The notes: a model not told the origin generated them from the sequence alone. DNA of 64,000 nucleotides from Trichoderma breve (GCF_028502605.1 NC_079234.1:744001-808000), one strand, 5' to 3'; counted from the first letter of the stretch, positions 24,731-36,099 are shown. Program-made: numbers and translations.

Positions 24731-25749
24731 ATGTCTCGCCTTATCGACAGACTCCCTACACCCGAAAAGGTGAGGGAGAAGGAGCTAATTGTCTTCAGCC
24801 GCAGCCGGTATGTTCTTTTGGTCTTTCTGGATGTTTTAATGTTATCTATCTAACGCGTCATCGATCTTCTTAGTGTTGGAACTTTCTCTCTATATCAAGC
24901 TCTCCAGATGCTCGGATACAAGCCCTACCACATGTACGAAGTTGTCCAACAGGGTGTCACCCATCTCCAGCTATTCGAAGAGTCTCTGCGGTGCAAATAC
25001 CTGGGCGCTGGAAAACCATACGGCAAGGCCGAATTCGACAAGTGGCTCGCCAACTACGATGTGAGCTTAGCTCCCTCCCTCATCCCCATACGTTTGACTT
25101 GGGGGTTATATATGCTAACCAGATGAAAACATCACTAGGCCATCGTCGAGATCCCTCAGTTCTTCATCGAAGAGTTTATCGAATTCTACCCCAATGCGAA
25201 ATTCATGATCGTCGAACGCGATGTCGACGCCTGGGAACGATCAGTATACAACAGCATCGCAGAGCCCATCGAGGCGGGAAAGAAGTTTCCTTTGAATGTT
25301 ATCCAATACATTGACAGCTTCATCAAAGTATTTGTTACTCTTCATGATGCGTTTGAACAGGTCATGTTTCATGGAAAGGGCCTGAGAGCGGGCATGGAGG
25401 ATGCGAAGAGAGATAACATCTTGGAGTATGTCCCCTTTCCATTCTGACGTATATGCGGCGGAAAGCTAACGCCGTACGAAACTGCAGCGCCGAAAAAGTG
25501 AAGAGATTGGCTCCAAAGGACCAGCTTCTGGCATGCACTCTGGAAGGCGGGTTTGGCTGGGAGCAAATCTGTCCGTTCCTCGGCAAGGAAATTCCTAAGC
25601 AGCGCTACCCTAAAGGTAATGCGCCGGCCGAGTTCCAGGCGCTTCTAAAGAACGTGATTGGGCCTCACGTTAGAAACTCGATGCTCAAGGTGTTGGGGAC
25701 GGCACTGGTGCCTGTGGTCGGAGTGGCGATGTTGACCTACATGAAGTAG
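24731..25749 (+). CDS. Sulfotransferase-like P-loop protein (PF17784 type) with C-terminal membrane tail
   Basis: A 270-residue protein in four exons: 24731-24807, 24874-25060, 25139-25425 and 25488-25749. After the first splice the phosphosulfate-binding loop reads FSRSRVGTFSLYQAL, where most relatives have SRTGT; then MLGYKPYHMYEV, EIPQFFIEEFIEFYPNAKFMIVERDVDAWERSV (around residues 90-122), the 3'-phosphate binding region of the family, and a late PKGNAPAEF segment. The last 22 residues are hydrophobic and end in a single lysine, giving a tail anchor. Relatives in fungi are numerous and are often annotated as NAD-dependent epimerase or sulfotransferase family; no substrate is established. 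Membrane attachment at the ER is inferred. Confidence 0.82.
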
Positions 25750-26526
25750 TGATGGGCAGCGGATGGATGGTGGTCGAACTGGTGGGATCGATGGTGTTTG
25801 TTGGACTTGTGAATGGTTATCATGGCGTATACTATGTTGGGATCTTTACTGATGCATGTCGGTGTTGGGCATCTTTGGCACGCATTTTTATTTCGTAAAT
25901 GTAATGAACCGGCTGGCCGGGCTCGAAGTATATCATGCTTCAATTAGGAGGGTGAATGGGGCGTGGACGGATCCCTGTTTTGTCAGCTCGTTTGTGCATC
26001 TTGTCTAACACAATGCTACATATGTGGGTAGATATTTCAGGGTATTTCAAATGTTATAAATGGAATAGAAGGCTAGATATCGCGGATATCTTCTGAATCC
26101 GGACTGTGCCGTATTCTCACTAGGTACATGTACTGACAGGTTGCGATAGGGTCAAGTATGTTGGATTGCCTTAGCGAATCCCTAGAGAAAATAGAGCCAC
26201 CTTCAATGTTCTTACAACTCCTCAAGTATAACTTGCCTAAATTATTAGGGTCATTGTTGTCTAGGTGATTGGGCAAAACCTTTTCGTAATGTGAACGAAA
26301 ATTGTAAACGTGCAAGTAGAGTTTACAATTACGAGAAAGAGACAACCTTGAACGTTGGCCCTCACGTGTTGCCATGATCTCAACACGGTGCACCGAGCTT
26401 GTGCAAACTTGTCTCTTGCACCTCTTCTTCTCACCAATAGGCGATATTCCATTCATTCCAGGAGGTGGTTTCATTTATTCTATCGTTAATTCTTGACCAT
26501 TAGCCCCCGAACTTTTATTCAACCGC
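25750..26526. other. Intergenic
   Basis: No gene or repeat recognised; presumably a terminator on the left and a promoter on the right. Confidence 0.45.
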
Positions 26527-27879
26527 ATGAACACCAAACCCGGCGACGGCAAGATAGCCGGCAAACAGGAAGCGAAGAAAACAATGCCACCTAATATGCA
26601 AAGGACGAACTCTCCATTCGCAGACAATCCATGCCCTACGCATACGCATCGTCGCCCTGATGTTGATTGCATGTCCTGCCGACAATATATAGCTACACGT
26701 ATTAACCGAAATCTTGCAGCGCCGCCCCTGGCCTCTGCATCGAGAGTAGCGGGAGCAAGGCACCAGCCCCCGGGACCAGAAGCAGCTGCAAAGCAAGATG
26801 GGACCAAACTCGATCCAAGCGTTAACCTTAACCTTGACTTTGGGACGGATAATTGCTTCCTAATACAGTATGTTTGTCGTATTCCCTTCTTGATCGCGAT
26901 CACGAGCTGACGTCTTCTAGCACAGCGCCCTGTTTATATTGCACATTCGGTTTAGTAGACGGGGATCCCAGATATCTATGCCGAGTAGATTCCTGTAAGT
27001 CACAAACTACGCCTCTAAATAATGATTGCTCTACTAATCTGACACTGTCCAGTTGCCAACAACGGGTGCTGTGTCGAATGCAACTTGGCTCGGAGAAGGT
27101 GCACTCGGGTGAGTTGTAACCCCCGTTGAGTGCGATTAAAAAGACTAACATGAGGTAGATTGGCTTCAAACCTCTTACGGATGAAACCGTCAATTTGATG
27201 ATGAGACGGAAAGGTGCCTGTGTGCTTTTCACGAGTGAAGGGCGTACGGAGAAGACCAAGGCAGTAAGTAGAATGACCTATTTGATGGCCCCGCGCTTAT
27301 ATATTCGTGTGATACATGCAGATGCTCGACCTGATGCAATGTGATGCAATCGCATATATGGTGGACATGTGGAAATGTGGAATGTTTTTGGAGCTCCTGG
27401 ATTCTCATGCGCAATCGACTGGCCCTGCGAAGAAGGTGACGAAGACGAAAAAGAAGAAGAAGGATGGGAATCCCAAGTCCGAGTCCAAAGAAGCGAACAC
27501 CGATAAAGAAGCGAGCCCCGTCAAAGAAGCAAGCATCGACAAAGAAGCAAGCTCCGACAAAGAAGCCAGCCCCGTCAAAGAAGCAAGCCCCGTCAAAGAA
27601 GCAAGCATCAGCAAAGAAGCAAGCATCAGCAAAGAAGCAAGCATCAGCAAAGAAGCAAGCATCAGCAAAGAAGCAAGCATCAGCAAAGAAGCAAGCATCA
27701 GCAAAGAAGCAAGCATCAGCAAAGAAGCAAGCATCAGCAAAGAAGCAAGCATCAGCAAAGAAGCAAGCATCAGCAAAGAAGCAAGCATCAGCAAAGAAGC
27801 AGACATTGACAACGAAACAAGTGCCGATGAAGACGCAAGCACTGACGAAGACGCTTCAGGCGGTGCCTCGATTCTGTGA
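26527..27879 (+). CDS. Cysteine-motif protein with KEASIS minisatellite tail
   Basis: A five-exon model giving 377 residues: 26527-26867, 26921-26994, 27053-27108, 27159-27263 and 27322-27879. All junctions keep one frame. After exon joining, residues about 116-155 show a zinc-cluster-like pattern: CLYC, a single C about 13 residues later, then GCCVECNLARRRC. Similar compact cysteine modules occur in fungus-specific proteins of unknown role. The C-terminal half is a Lys/Glu/Ser/Ala-rich tail with eleven perfect six-residue repeats KEASIS from an 18-bp minisatellite, preceded by degenerate copies. The repeat is open in all three plus frames, so the tail frame depends on the exon 4-5 junction being right. 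First exon and start are the weakest part. Confidence 0.5.
27601..27798 (+). repeat. 18-bp minisatellite, 11 perfect copies
   Basis: The unit GCAAGCATCAGCAAAGAA is repeated 11 times without a mismatch; degenerate copies extend upstream to about 27500. It lies inside the coding sequence above and adds six residues per unit. Confidence 0.95.
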
Positions 27880-29386
27880 TAGACTTCCCGGAGGCTCCTC
27901 TTACGACTTGGACATGACGTTTTTCTTTGGCCTTTGTTTATTTAGAGCGAGGATATGGTGGCAGAGTACGAGTTCATAGCGAGTGCATTTTGTCTAGCGA
28001 ACACTAAGGTAGTATGAATTCACATACCTAGCAGCTTACATGATATACGAAACCTTATCCATCTAGATGATGCCGATCTATGCGGTAGAGATAGCAGTAG
28101 TCGATGATTAGCAGAGAGTCCGGATTATAGTGGATAAGCTAGCAAAAGATACCCGTGGACGAGACGAGGGTAACGATAGCAATAGATACATGTACTTGAA
28201 GGGCCAGGGGGATGAAGCGCGCTTCCTCTGCATCTCACTATGACACATATGTACATAGACAGCAACAGTAATGGTTGCCGAGATGCTGCAGACATGCACG
28301 AGTACCCACTCCGCTAATTAAACAAATATAGCAGGCTGTCAGGCCCTGCACGTGTTGTGTGTGCTTTGTCCCGCTGTCTTGTCACTTTTGACCGGATGCC
28401 TTGATTTTGCCAAAATAGGGTTATTGCTCTGCAGCTCTGCGCAGCCTATGAAGACTCCAGCATGCCTTAATTGCGGAATCCTGGGTTTGTTGATTTATTA
28501 TTAGTGCAATGGCGCATCTGACTACTATGAGACAATAACATTATGGCGAAACTTTAATCCCCAGTTGTCTCAAAAGATGACGGACGGACAGGGGTTCGTG
28601 GCGCCCGTAGTGATTAGATTTGCCTCATGCCACTCTCGGAAGCCAGATGCCGCCTTATCACAAATATAGCAAGGAAAGCACCCATTAATCCCAAAGAGTA
28701 TCCGTTTCTGTGATGGAAACGGCTCTTGGCAGCCATATCCGTGAGTACGGCGCGTGTGGAATGGCGCTATCGTGGTGATGGAAACTTGCAGCCACGGCTA
28801 ATTCGCCTGGAGGTTCGATAAGTGCTTGCTCTAGCGTGGCAACCAAGACACAACCTTGGCAAACAGACGCACCTATGAGATTCCAGCCTGGACGACCCCC
28901 GGCCAGGTCCCCGCTCCCGTGCCGACGGAACGGCCTTTGACTTTTAACATTTGACGCTTGGCGTGGCCGAGTCGGGAAGGTTGCATGAACCTGAGCGTTC
29001 CGAAGGGAGAAGCTGGCTTTGGGTCGAGGGCTCTCGATTATTGGAATTTCATGCGAGTGTTGGCGCTGTGAGTGGGTTTTCGAGAGGGGGAGAGAGCAGG
29101 AGGAGGTTCTTGGCAGTCTAAAGGCCCGAATCTGAATCTAAATGCCGGCGGAAGTGAAGGCTGCCAAGTGAGAGGGAGCACGTGTAAGTTGAAGCCCCCT
29201 CGATGTGATGTTGGGGCAGATTCATCCGGTAGTGGATGCATGAGTGAGAGAGAAAGGGAGTAGCAAGGATGATTGCACGTATATAAGTCGGTCCCCGTGC
29301 CGTCTTGGCGATGGGAATCTGGAGGACGCCTTCATCTGCTTGTCTTATCCAGCCCCCCGAGCTTTGTTGGAGCCATCTGTCTCACG
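27880..29386. other. Intergenic region of 1.5 kb
   Basis: No gene supported. The right part is the promoter of the glycosidase gene; a palindromic TACATGTA occurs at about 28187. Confidence 0.45.
29280..29287 (+). promoter_or_regulatory. TATA box of the GH18 gene
   Basis: TATATAAG about 100 bp before the start codon at 29387. Confidence 0.6.
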
Positions 29387-30460
29387 ATGAAGTCGGTCCT
29401 TGTTTACCTCACGTCCGCGCTGGCGACTCTGTCGCTGGCCAGCCCCGTCAAGAACCTCCGGGCCGAGCCGACTGATCTGCCGCGTCTGATTGTCTACTTC
29501 CAGACGACTCACGACCAAAACAACAACCCCATCTCGATGCTGCCGCTCATCAACGAGAAGGGCATTGCGCTGACGCATCTGATTGTGTGCTCGTTCCACA
29601 TCAACCAGGGCGGTGTCGTGCACCTCAACGACTTCCCGCCCGATGACCCTCACTTCTACACCCTGTGGAATGAGACCATCACGATGAAGCAGGCCGGCGT
29701 CAAGGTCATGGGCATGGTGGGCGGAGCTGCCCCCGGATCCTTCAACACACAGACGCTGGACTCTACGAACTCGACCACCTTTGAGTTTTACTACGGCCAG
29801 CTGCGCGATGTCATCACCAACTTCCAGCTCGAAGGCATGGATCTCGACGTCGAGCAGCCCATGAGCCTGGCTGGCATCACGCGCCTCATTGCTCGCCTCA
29901 GGGCAGATTTTGGCCCAGACTTCCTCATCACACTGGCACCTGTTGCGTCGGCGCTGGAGAACAGCTCCAACCTCTCTGGCTTCAACTACAACTCCCTGAG
30001 GGCTGCGCAGGCCTCCAACATTGACTGGTACAACACACAGTTCTACAGCGGCTTCGGCAGCATGTCGACGACGAGCGACTACGACCGCATCGTGGCTAAT
30101 GGCTACACGCCCGACACGGTTGTGGCAGGACAGCTGACGACCCCTGATGGAGGCGGTTGGATTCCCACGAGCAACCTCAACACCACCATCATCTCGCTGG
30201 TTAACGAGTACGGCCAGATTGGCGGTGTCATGGGCTGGGAGTATTTTAACAGCTTGCCCGGCGGCACGGCCGAGCCATGGGAGTGGGCGCAGATTGTGAC
30301 TGAGATTCTGCGTCCCAACTTGGTGCCTGACCTGAAGATTACTCAGGATGATGCGGACCGTCTGCAAACCGCTTATGCTGACAGCGTCAAGGCGACGGGT
30401 AAGGATAAGAGCTTCGTCAAGAAGCCGTCGGTGAATTACCATGCCATGGTCAACGCTTAG
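29387..30460 (+). CDS. GH18 endo-beta-N-acetylglucosaminidase (Endo T-like)
   Basis: A secreted 357-residue intronless glycosidase. Signal peptide at 1-18 and a short propeptide ending in NLR at 23-25, so the mature protein begins AEPTDLPRL. The catalytic motif LEGMDLDVEQ puts Asp154 and Glu156 in place; counted from Ala26 these are 129 and 131, the catalytic pair I recall for Endo T of Trichoderma reesei. The SMVGGAA-like strand (MVGGAAPGSF), WYNTQFYSGFG and GVMGWEYFNS strands complete the barrel. The enzyme cuts the chitobiose core of high-mannose N-glycans, leaving a single GlcNAc on secreted proteins. The start is the ATG that begins the signal peptide, although the frame is open further upstream. 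Alternative: a class of small fungal chitinases. Confidence 0.93.
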   Translation: MKSVLVYLTSALATLSLASPVKNLRAEPTDLPRLIVYFQTTHDQNNNPISMLPLINEKGIALTHLIVCSFHINQGGVVHLNDFPPDDPHFYTLWNETITMKQAGVKVMGMVGGAAPGSFNTQTLDSTNSTTFEFYYGQLRDVITNFQLEGMDLDVEQPMSLAGITRLIARLRADFGPDFLITLAPVASALENSSNLSGFNYNSLRAAQASNIDWYNTQFYSGFGSMSTTSDYDRIVANGYTPDTVVAGQLTTPDGGGWIPTSNLNTTIISLVNEYGQIGGVMGWEYFNSLPGGTAEPWEWAQIVTEILRPNLVPDLKITQDDADRLQTAYADSVKATGKDKSFVKKPSVNYHAMVNA

Positions 30461-31409
30461 GCGTGAAAGCTGAGGCTATATATATATGTATATACATTCA
30501 TATGCTGGATACAATTGTTTATATATCTAGATGACTGCTAGCGAGATATCCATGAAGCAAGAATGAAATTGAAATGAAACGAGATGCATAGACTTTTTTT
30601 TCGGTGCATGAATGCAGTGATTGTTTACTGTAGTAATGAAGAATAGCCTGATGTCTTGGTTGGAATCAAGCATATGTCTAAGTGTAACTAGGCGATCCAG
30701 TGATCGCCTTGCAGGGGGTCTCGCAGCGTGTAACCTTGCATATGCCGGGGTGGTCATCTGGGCGACGATCGAGGTAAGAATCGGGACGATCATGAGACGG
30801 TGTGATGCACTGGATCAAAACGGTGCAGATCTTTTGAGACATGCTTTTGGTTGGCGAGAGGGGTGGTGAGAGGGCCATTGTTGAGGCATCTAGAGGCCAT
30901 GCACATATGCATCCATAGTTTTCTTGAAACTGGAAAGAAAAACGAGGTGTGATTTATGTTATACAAGCAAGCCGAGGTCAGAAAAAGCGAGACCGCAAAA
31001 TGATTAAGTGCATACATTCAACAAGATAAGTACTTGGCTGGTTTATTAAACTGACGCAGTATAAAAATAATACTCAGTACAAGTAGTATATAAAAATAAA
31101 TATAATAGCGGCTGCTAGAGAAATATAGATATAGTAGCAGTTACTAGAGAAATATAACTATAGCAACAGTTACTAAAGAAGTATAGATATAATAGCAGTT
31201 ACTAGAGAAATATAGATATAGTACTCCGTAGTAGATGCTTAAAGAGTTAGGATTTGTAGGCGTAATATTTGGGGCGCGTGTGTTCGTAATCTTTTCAGTC
31301 TCGGTTTTTCTGTCCCCCGCTTGACAAATACACTTAGTGATATGCGCCTGTCCTACATCAGACTATGTACTTTTTCTGCTCAACAGTCTTCCATCATTAA
31401 CTCTCCATC
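30461..31409. other. Convergent 3' region with tandem repeat
   Basis: No gene. A TATATATATA run lies at about 30479-30494 after the glycosidase stop, and a 29-bp tandem repeat lies at 31104-31219. TACTCCGTA occurs at 31222-31230. Confidence 0.5.
31104..31219. repeat. 29-bp tandem repeat, four copies
   Basis: Four head-to-tail copies start at 31104, 31133, 31162 and 31191, with core GCAGTTACTAGAGAAATATA and a few substitutions each. A related copy and a half is found at 63194-63248, 32 kb away. Confidence 0.9.
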
Positions 31410-32426
31410 TCACGCGGCTGTTGGTTGCAATCTCTCCTGACGCATTGCACCCCACCATGCAGACTCCCGCCACCCGTTCAAGGACTCGGGATACTCAGGC
31501 ATCTTCCCCTCCAGACTCGCATCGTGAGAAAGCGCCACGAATACAGTCTCGTCCTGATCTAGCTTCCTGAGCTTCTCAATGGACTTGAGCGCCACAGCTG
31601 TGTCTTTATGCATGCTGGTTCCGCCAGGGCATCCTGTAAGGCTCACTTGACGGCTGCCATTGAGCAGAGCGCGATGATGACAACAATCACCACCCAAGAT
31701 AACCCATTCATCGGGCTTTGTTTGAGCCAATCCAATGACATGACCAGGGAGATGGCCTGGAGTGTCAACAATAAAGAAGCTACCGTCGCCGAAGAAGTCG
31801 TGAACGTGTGAGAAAGGGCCCAGGGAAGTCCATTTGTCCTTCGTCCAGCTCAACTCCGTGTAGTTGTCACGATCCAGGAGCGAGCCCAGCATCGTGGAAT
31901 TCGGGTTAGTGGGATACGCTGGCAATGCAGCCTCTTTTGTTCCGGGCCCTGTGATGTAAGGAATATCGGGAAATGTCGAAGGGTCGCCAATGTGGTCAAA
32001 GTGAATGTGGCTAAGTACGATGGCACTTAGGGAGTCTGGCGCGATTGGACCCTCGGAAAGCAGATCGCGCGCATCTTTGGGGACTTGGGGCTCAAAGATG
32101 TGATCGATGGATCGATTGAGTGGCGGAATGACATCTAGATTCTAAACGTTTGAGATAGGGTCAGCCTGGGCCATTGTTCTCTTCACATATAGGATACATA
32201 GAGTATTCAGGTAAGGACGCACCTTTGGCATGCCAGCATCAAACAGAATATTCTTTCCCGATGGATGGCATATGAGGAAGCTATAGTCAGGAAAGCGGCT
32301 TCGTGCTTTCATAATATCATCATCGCCGTCTTCGAACAGCCATTTGTCGGGCAAATGTACCCACCCCGTTGGAAGGGCGTAGACTTGGACGTTTTTGGGT
32401 GAGGCAAACGAGGATAAGAGACCCAT
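31410..32426 (-). CDS. Metallo-beta-lactamase-fold hydrolase, AHL-lactonase-like
   Basis: A 311-residue protein in two exons, 32426-32223 and 32141-31410. The metal motif SHIHFDH (His113, His115, Asp117, His118) is followed by DTPGHLPGHV, which carries the next histidine ligand, and by ILGGDCCHH with the bridging aspartate. This is the layout of the quorum-quenching N-acyl homoserine lactonase branch of the fold, which opens lactone rings with a dinuclear zinc centre. Fungal members are poorly characterised; lactone or ester hydrolysis is inferred. The ATG at 32426 is the first in frame. No signal peptide is clear, although the first residues are mildly hydrophobic. Confidence 0.87.
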
Positions 32427-33305
32427 GACTAGAGAGGACAAAGAGGGGTTTTTATGAACAACTGAGTCAATTAGATAAGTGGTGAAGTAGATTTACTGGA
32501 AAACATGTCCGGATCTTGCTTTATTATATGATTCTCCAGAGGGCGTATGGTAAGAGCACCTCCGGCTTCATTACGGGCCTGGGGCCGGACCGGACAAGTT
32601 CTCGACCCCGTAATCCCCGTTCATCCTTGGCTAAGCTATATGTATTATATGATATTTCTCGGGTTTATAGACCGCATTTTGGTTAAACTGACAAGGACGC
32701 GGCTGCGAGCCCGCTTTGGACCGGATGCCACTGGTATGCTGTGACAACTCGGCGCCCTGTGACTCAAATCCGCCCGCTTCGGCGTGAAATGACTCCGACA
32801 AAGAAACAAAAAACAAGCAACAAATAGTCCTAGCGACAAGTTTCGGACATGAATCAGAAGCGATTCGGACATGTTCAAGCATAGTCACGGATTTTATAGA
32901 TTAGGTTATACAGTTTCCATGGAAATGACTTGGTCTTTCTGACTGTCAGCGCGGATAGCGATGTGGCGTAACTTGCATTGGATTTAGTGCATACAATGAT
33001 GGTGAGTTGCGACAGGGGCTTGTCAGACGCTTACATGTACTTGATATTTTCTATATACTGCGTGATGCCCACCGATATTTTGCTGGTCTTCTTATAATAC
33101 CCTTTCACTTACACGTTTAATGAAACACGTGAGCCCATGGAATTTACGTGGCAGCGCGATCGACCTTGGCAACTTGACTGTTTCAACTTTCTTGGTATCA
33201 ACTATAGACTTATGACTATTCAACCCAATTTCTATCCATTTGAAGCACCCCATTTTTTAAACGACAATCCACCGTACGCCCCATCTTTAAACTCATCAAA
33301 CCACT
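32427..33305. other. Intergenic
   Basis: Promoter of the lactonase-like gene and 3' region of the nuclease gene; no other feature seen. Confidence 0.45.
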
Positions 33306-34427
33306 TTAGTGCTTGTGCTCATGATCATGGTCGGTTCCGCAGCATGAACCACCCATAGCGGCTCTCGCAAGCTGAGCACGAGTAGCAGGACGAGCTGCAG
33401 GCAGCAGGTCTCGGCCCATGAGATCAGGCAGAGAAGAGGTATCACGAGCCTCAACAGAGCCCTCTTCGCGCTTGGCAATGTTGGAGGTGTAGACCATGTT
33501 GAGCCAGTTGGCCAGACGGTATCCGCCCTTTGCAATCTGCAGCTCGACGGTGTCGATGACGGAGTTGTAGTAAGTAGGGTACAGGTCACCTGTTTGCAGG
33601 GCAGCAGCGCCGTTGGGCATGACGACGGTGCAGACGAGGGCGTTGGCATCGGTGGCCCAGCGAGTGGCGGTGGTGATGACATCGCTGATGGTGTCGCCCT
33701 TGATCCAGCTTGCGGCCTGGGACTTGTAAGATCCAGAGGTGATTTCGCTGATGAGCGTGTTGGCCCAGGTCTGAGCATCGGTCAGGGAGTCGCCGCCAAT
33801 GAGAGCCTCGGGGATGTAAGTGTCCCAGTCAGCGTGCAGGTTGTCGCTGTAGCCCTGGAACTTGACGCTGATGTCGTTGCCACCGACTTCATAGGCCTCG
33901 TCGTGCAGGGGCTGCGTGATGTCGCCTACAAAGTGGACGAGGAACTTGAGAGCCTCGGCGGTGTTGGCCTTAGACAGGCGGCCGTCTCCAACTCGCTGGG
34001 TGTAGTTGGCCATGGCCGAGATGGAGCAGCCACCACTGCCGCAGTCTCGGTCATAGTCGACATTGCATGAGGATGGGGGGTTGTCCTCAGCGTCGATGAA
34101 GTGGAAGGGAGCCGAGAACTTGCCAGCCGCAGTGGTGCGGTAGGTGTCAGCCCAAGAGGCGATGCTGGCCAGGTAAGAGCTGGAGGTGTCATTGAGAACT
34201 CCCTGGGCCCTGTTGTCTTTCGTCAGTATCTTTGTCCATTGCTCGAAATCATTTACACCAGTTTCCACGACAACTTCATCGACATTGCACACTTACCATG
34301 ATGCTGTGGCAGCGTTCAGATAGTGCTGCGCAACGTAGGCGACGGTTGCGTGGCCCAAGACCCCCCAAGCATTGGCTCCCTGGAGCGTAGCCAGAGTCAC
34401 CAAGGCGACCTTTGAGATGGAAGACAT
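33306..34427 (-). CDS. S1/P1-type secreted nuclease
   Basis: A single-strand-specific, zinc-dependent extracellular nuclease of 344 residues. Exons 34427-34297 and 34209-33306. The signal peptide ends ANA, leaving Trp21 as the mature N-terminal residue, which in the S1/P1 family is itself a zinc ligand. Further ligands are in GHATV, SWADTYR, HFIDAED, HFVGDITQPLHDE and LHADWDTY, all in the usual order. Typical members have 270-300 residues; this one adds about 40 residues ending in a CCG and His/Asp-rich tail (HDHEHKH), which could bind metal. It degrades RNA and single-stranded DNA for nutrition. The four Cys pairs of the family appear present in the middle part. Confidence 0.93.
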
Positions 34428-36099
34428 TGTTGTGATGATATTTTAGCTGGGCTTAGCTTTGCAGATCAGATGGATCTCCCCGAGGTCTTGGCAGATCCAG
34501 TGGCGACGAAAAAGACCGTCATCTTGGCAAGCCGGGCATCTGGTTTTATATCTTTTTATCATAGTCTCATTTTTTCAGCTTTGCCAGTGTCGACAATATC
34601 ATCCCCAATCTTTTCTCTCCCTTTTTCTCTCTTAGAGCCGTATCAGGAGCCCTATCTCGACCACGACTTATCCAGAACCGACCTCATGAGCTTCCCCGCG
34701 GCCTTGATGCCCGTTTCAGCAGGTCAACAGGATCGGCATTGCGCCTGGCCGGCGATTCGGCATCTAGCGGAGCTGCCTCGAGGGCGCGCATGTGCCATCT
34801 TGATAGTGTGATAGGAGGATAGACGTGCGGGACTTTTGACTGCCCTTGTGCTGCCCGATTTGGCTTCGGTCTGCGAAGTCTGTGTGTGTCTGAATGAACG
34901 TAGACGAGCCGACACTAGCAGAGTGTTTGGTGCAAGCAGGGCAACGAAGCGAGCCCTATTTCCCGGATATTTTAGATCTGGGTTGAGTTCGATGGAAGAT
35001 GCGGCAAGGCTAAGGCGGATGATTAATATACTCGTACATGAAAAATTATCTGATGAAAATAGAGGTTGAGCCTATTGAAGGCCAGATTCGAGGCGCGTGT
35101 GATGGCTTCCCTGTTCTAGACATTTCGCCTGTGGGGGCGCCTCCTTGTGCTCACTTTTATAGAAGTCTGAGTACACTATAGTAGATTGTGTGCAGATCTT
35201 GATGTTTATTTGGGTGCTGAGCCAGGGAGATGCCTATAACAGCATAATGTGTTGCTGTTTAGATGTAACCAGGTGGGCTAGCAGAATCTAGCATCCTATA
35301 TTAGCAGCCAAGCCCGCCGCTGTTGTTTTGGTGCCGCTCCATCCACCGCTATTTAGGATGATTATGTAGGTTGATTCAATGTTATAAGAGACCTCGCAGC
35401 ACATCCTCTCTTTATGCGAAGCAACAATAGCAACAATGATTACTTGGACTGTCTTAACGCGTCTGCCAACTTGCCTTCCAATACAACCTTTAACACGGGC
35501 CGGCCCGGGCTAGAGTGATCCTGCTGCTTGGTAACGTTGAAGCCGGCCAACGCTGTGGATAACGTGCCCTTGTGGCGGAATAACAATTCAAGTAGACGCT
35601 TAAGGCTAATTCAACCATACTACTCTAGATTCTGCTAGTTGTACAGCCTAGATTCAACGGCGTTCGTTCTTATCTCTCAGAGCAAAAAGAGAAACGGCAA
35701 AATGGTGCCGTTTTACTCCGTTTTTGCCCCTCTCAGTTCTAGCCCTTGGACACGCGAGCCTCCACTATTCGCGTGCTTCACATGCTTCACATGCTGTGTA
35801 CATGTAATCAAGCATTCTTAATGGAGTCGTCTCCCCGGCTCGGCATTGGGTACCAATTGGGCCCTTTCCTTGATGCAACCCCCTGCATCCTTCTCACACC
35901 ACTTGCCGTTCTCCCCCCGCTGAGCAATTGGGGGATCCTCTCAGCTTAACAGGCCCTCAGACTAACCCTTTCCATGTTCCATTTCAGCTGGCAATAGATT
36001 GCAAGAAAGACGCCCAATCTACGGAGATCAAGTAAGGCGTAGAATTTAGTGCTACAACCACTGGTGCTGATACAATCACATATTGACCTAGTTCTGTAG
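34428..36099. other. Intergenic region of about 1.7 kb
   Basis: Promoter of the nuclease gene on the left. No gene supported by motif or splice structure. An acceptor-like CTGTAG directly before 36100 hints at a 5' leader intron of the next gene. Confidence 0.45.

Noticed and set aside
27601..27798. CRISPR-like array
   Set aside because: Repeats are contiguous without spacers and the genome is fungal.
27405..27842. Minus-strand open frame of LLMLAS repeats
   Set aside because: By-product of the 18-bp minisatellite; no start context or neighbouring exons.
27464..27979. Alternative plus frame giving lysine-rich KKQASA repeats
   Set aside because: Not connected to the upstream exons in frame; kept only as a possibility in the minisatellite finding.
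29345..30442. 365-codon open frame on the minus strand
   Set aside because: Exact antisense of the GH18 gene; Arg/His/Val-rich composition of a shadow frame and no domain.
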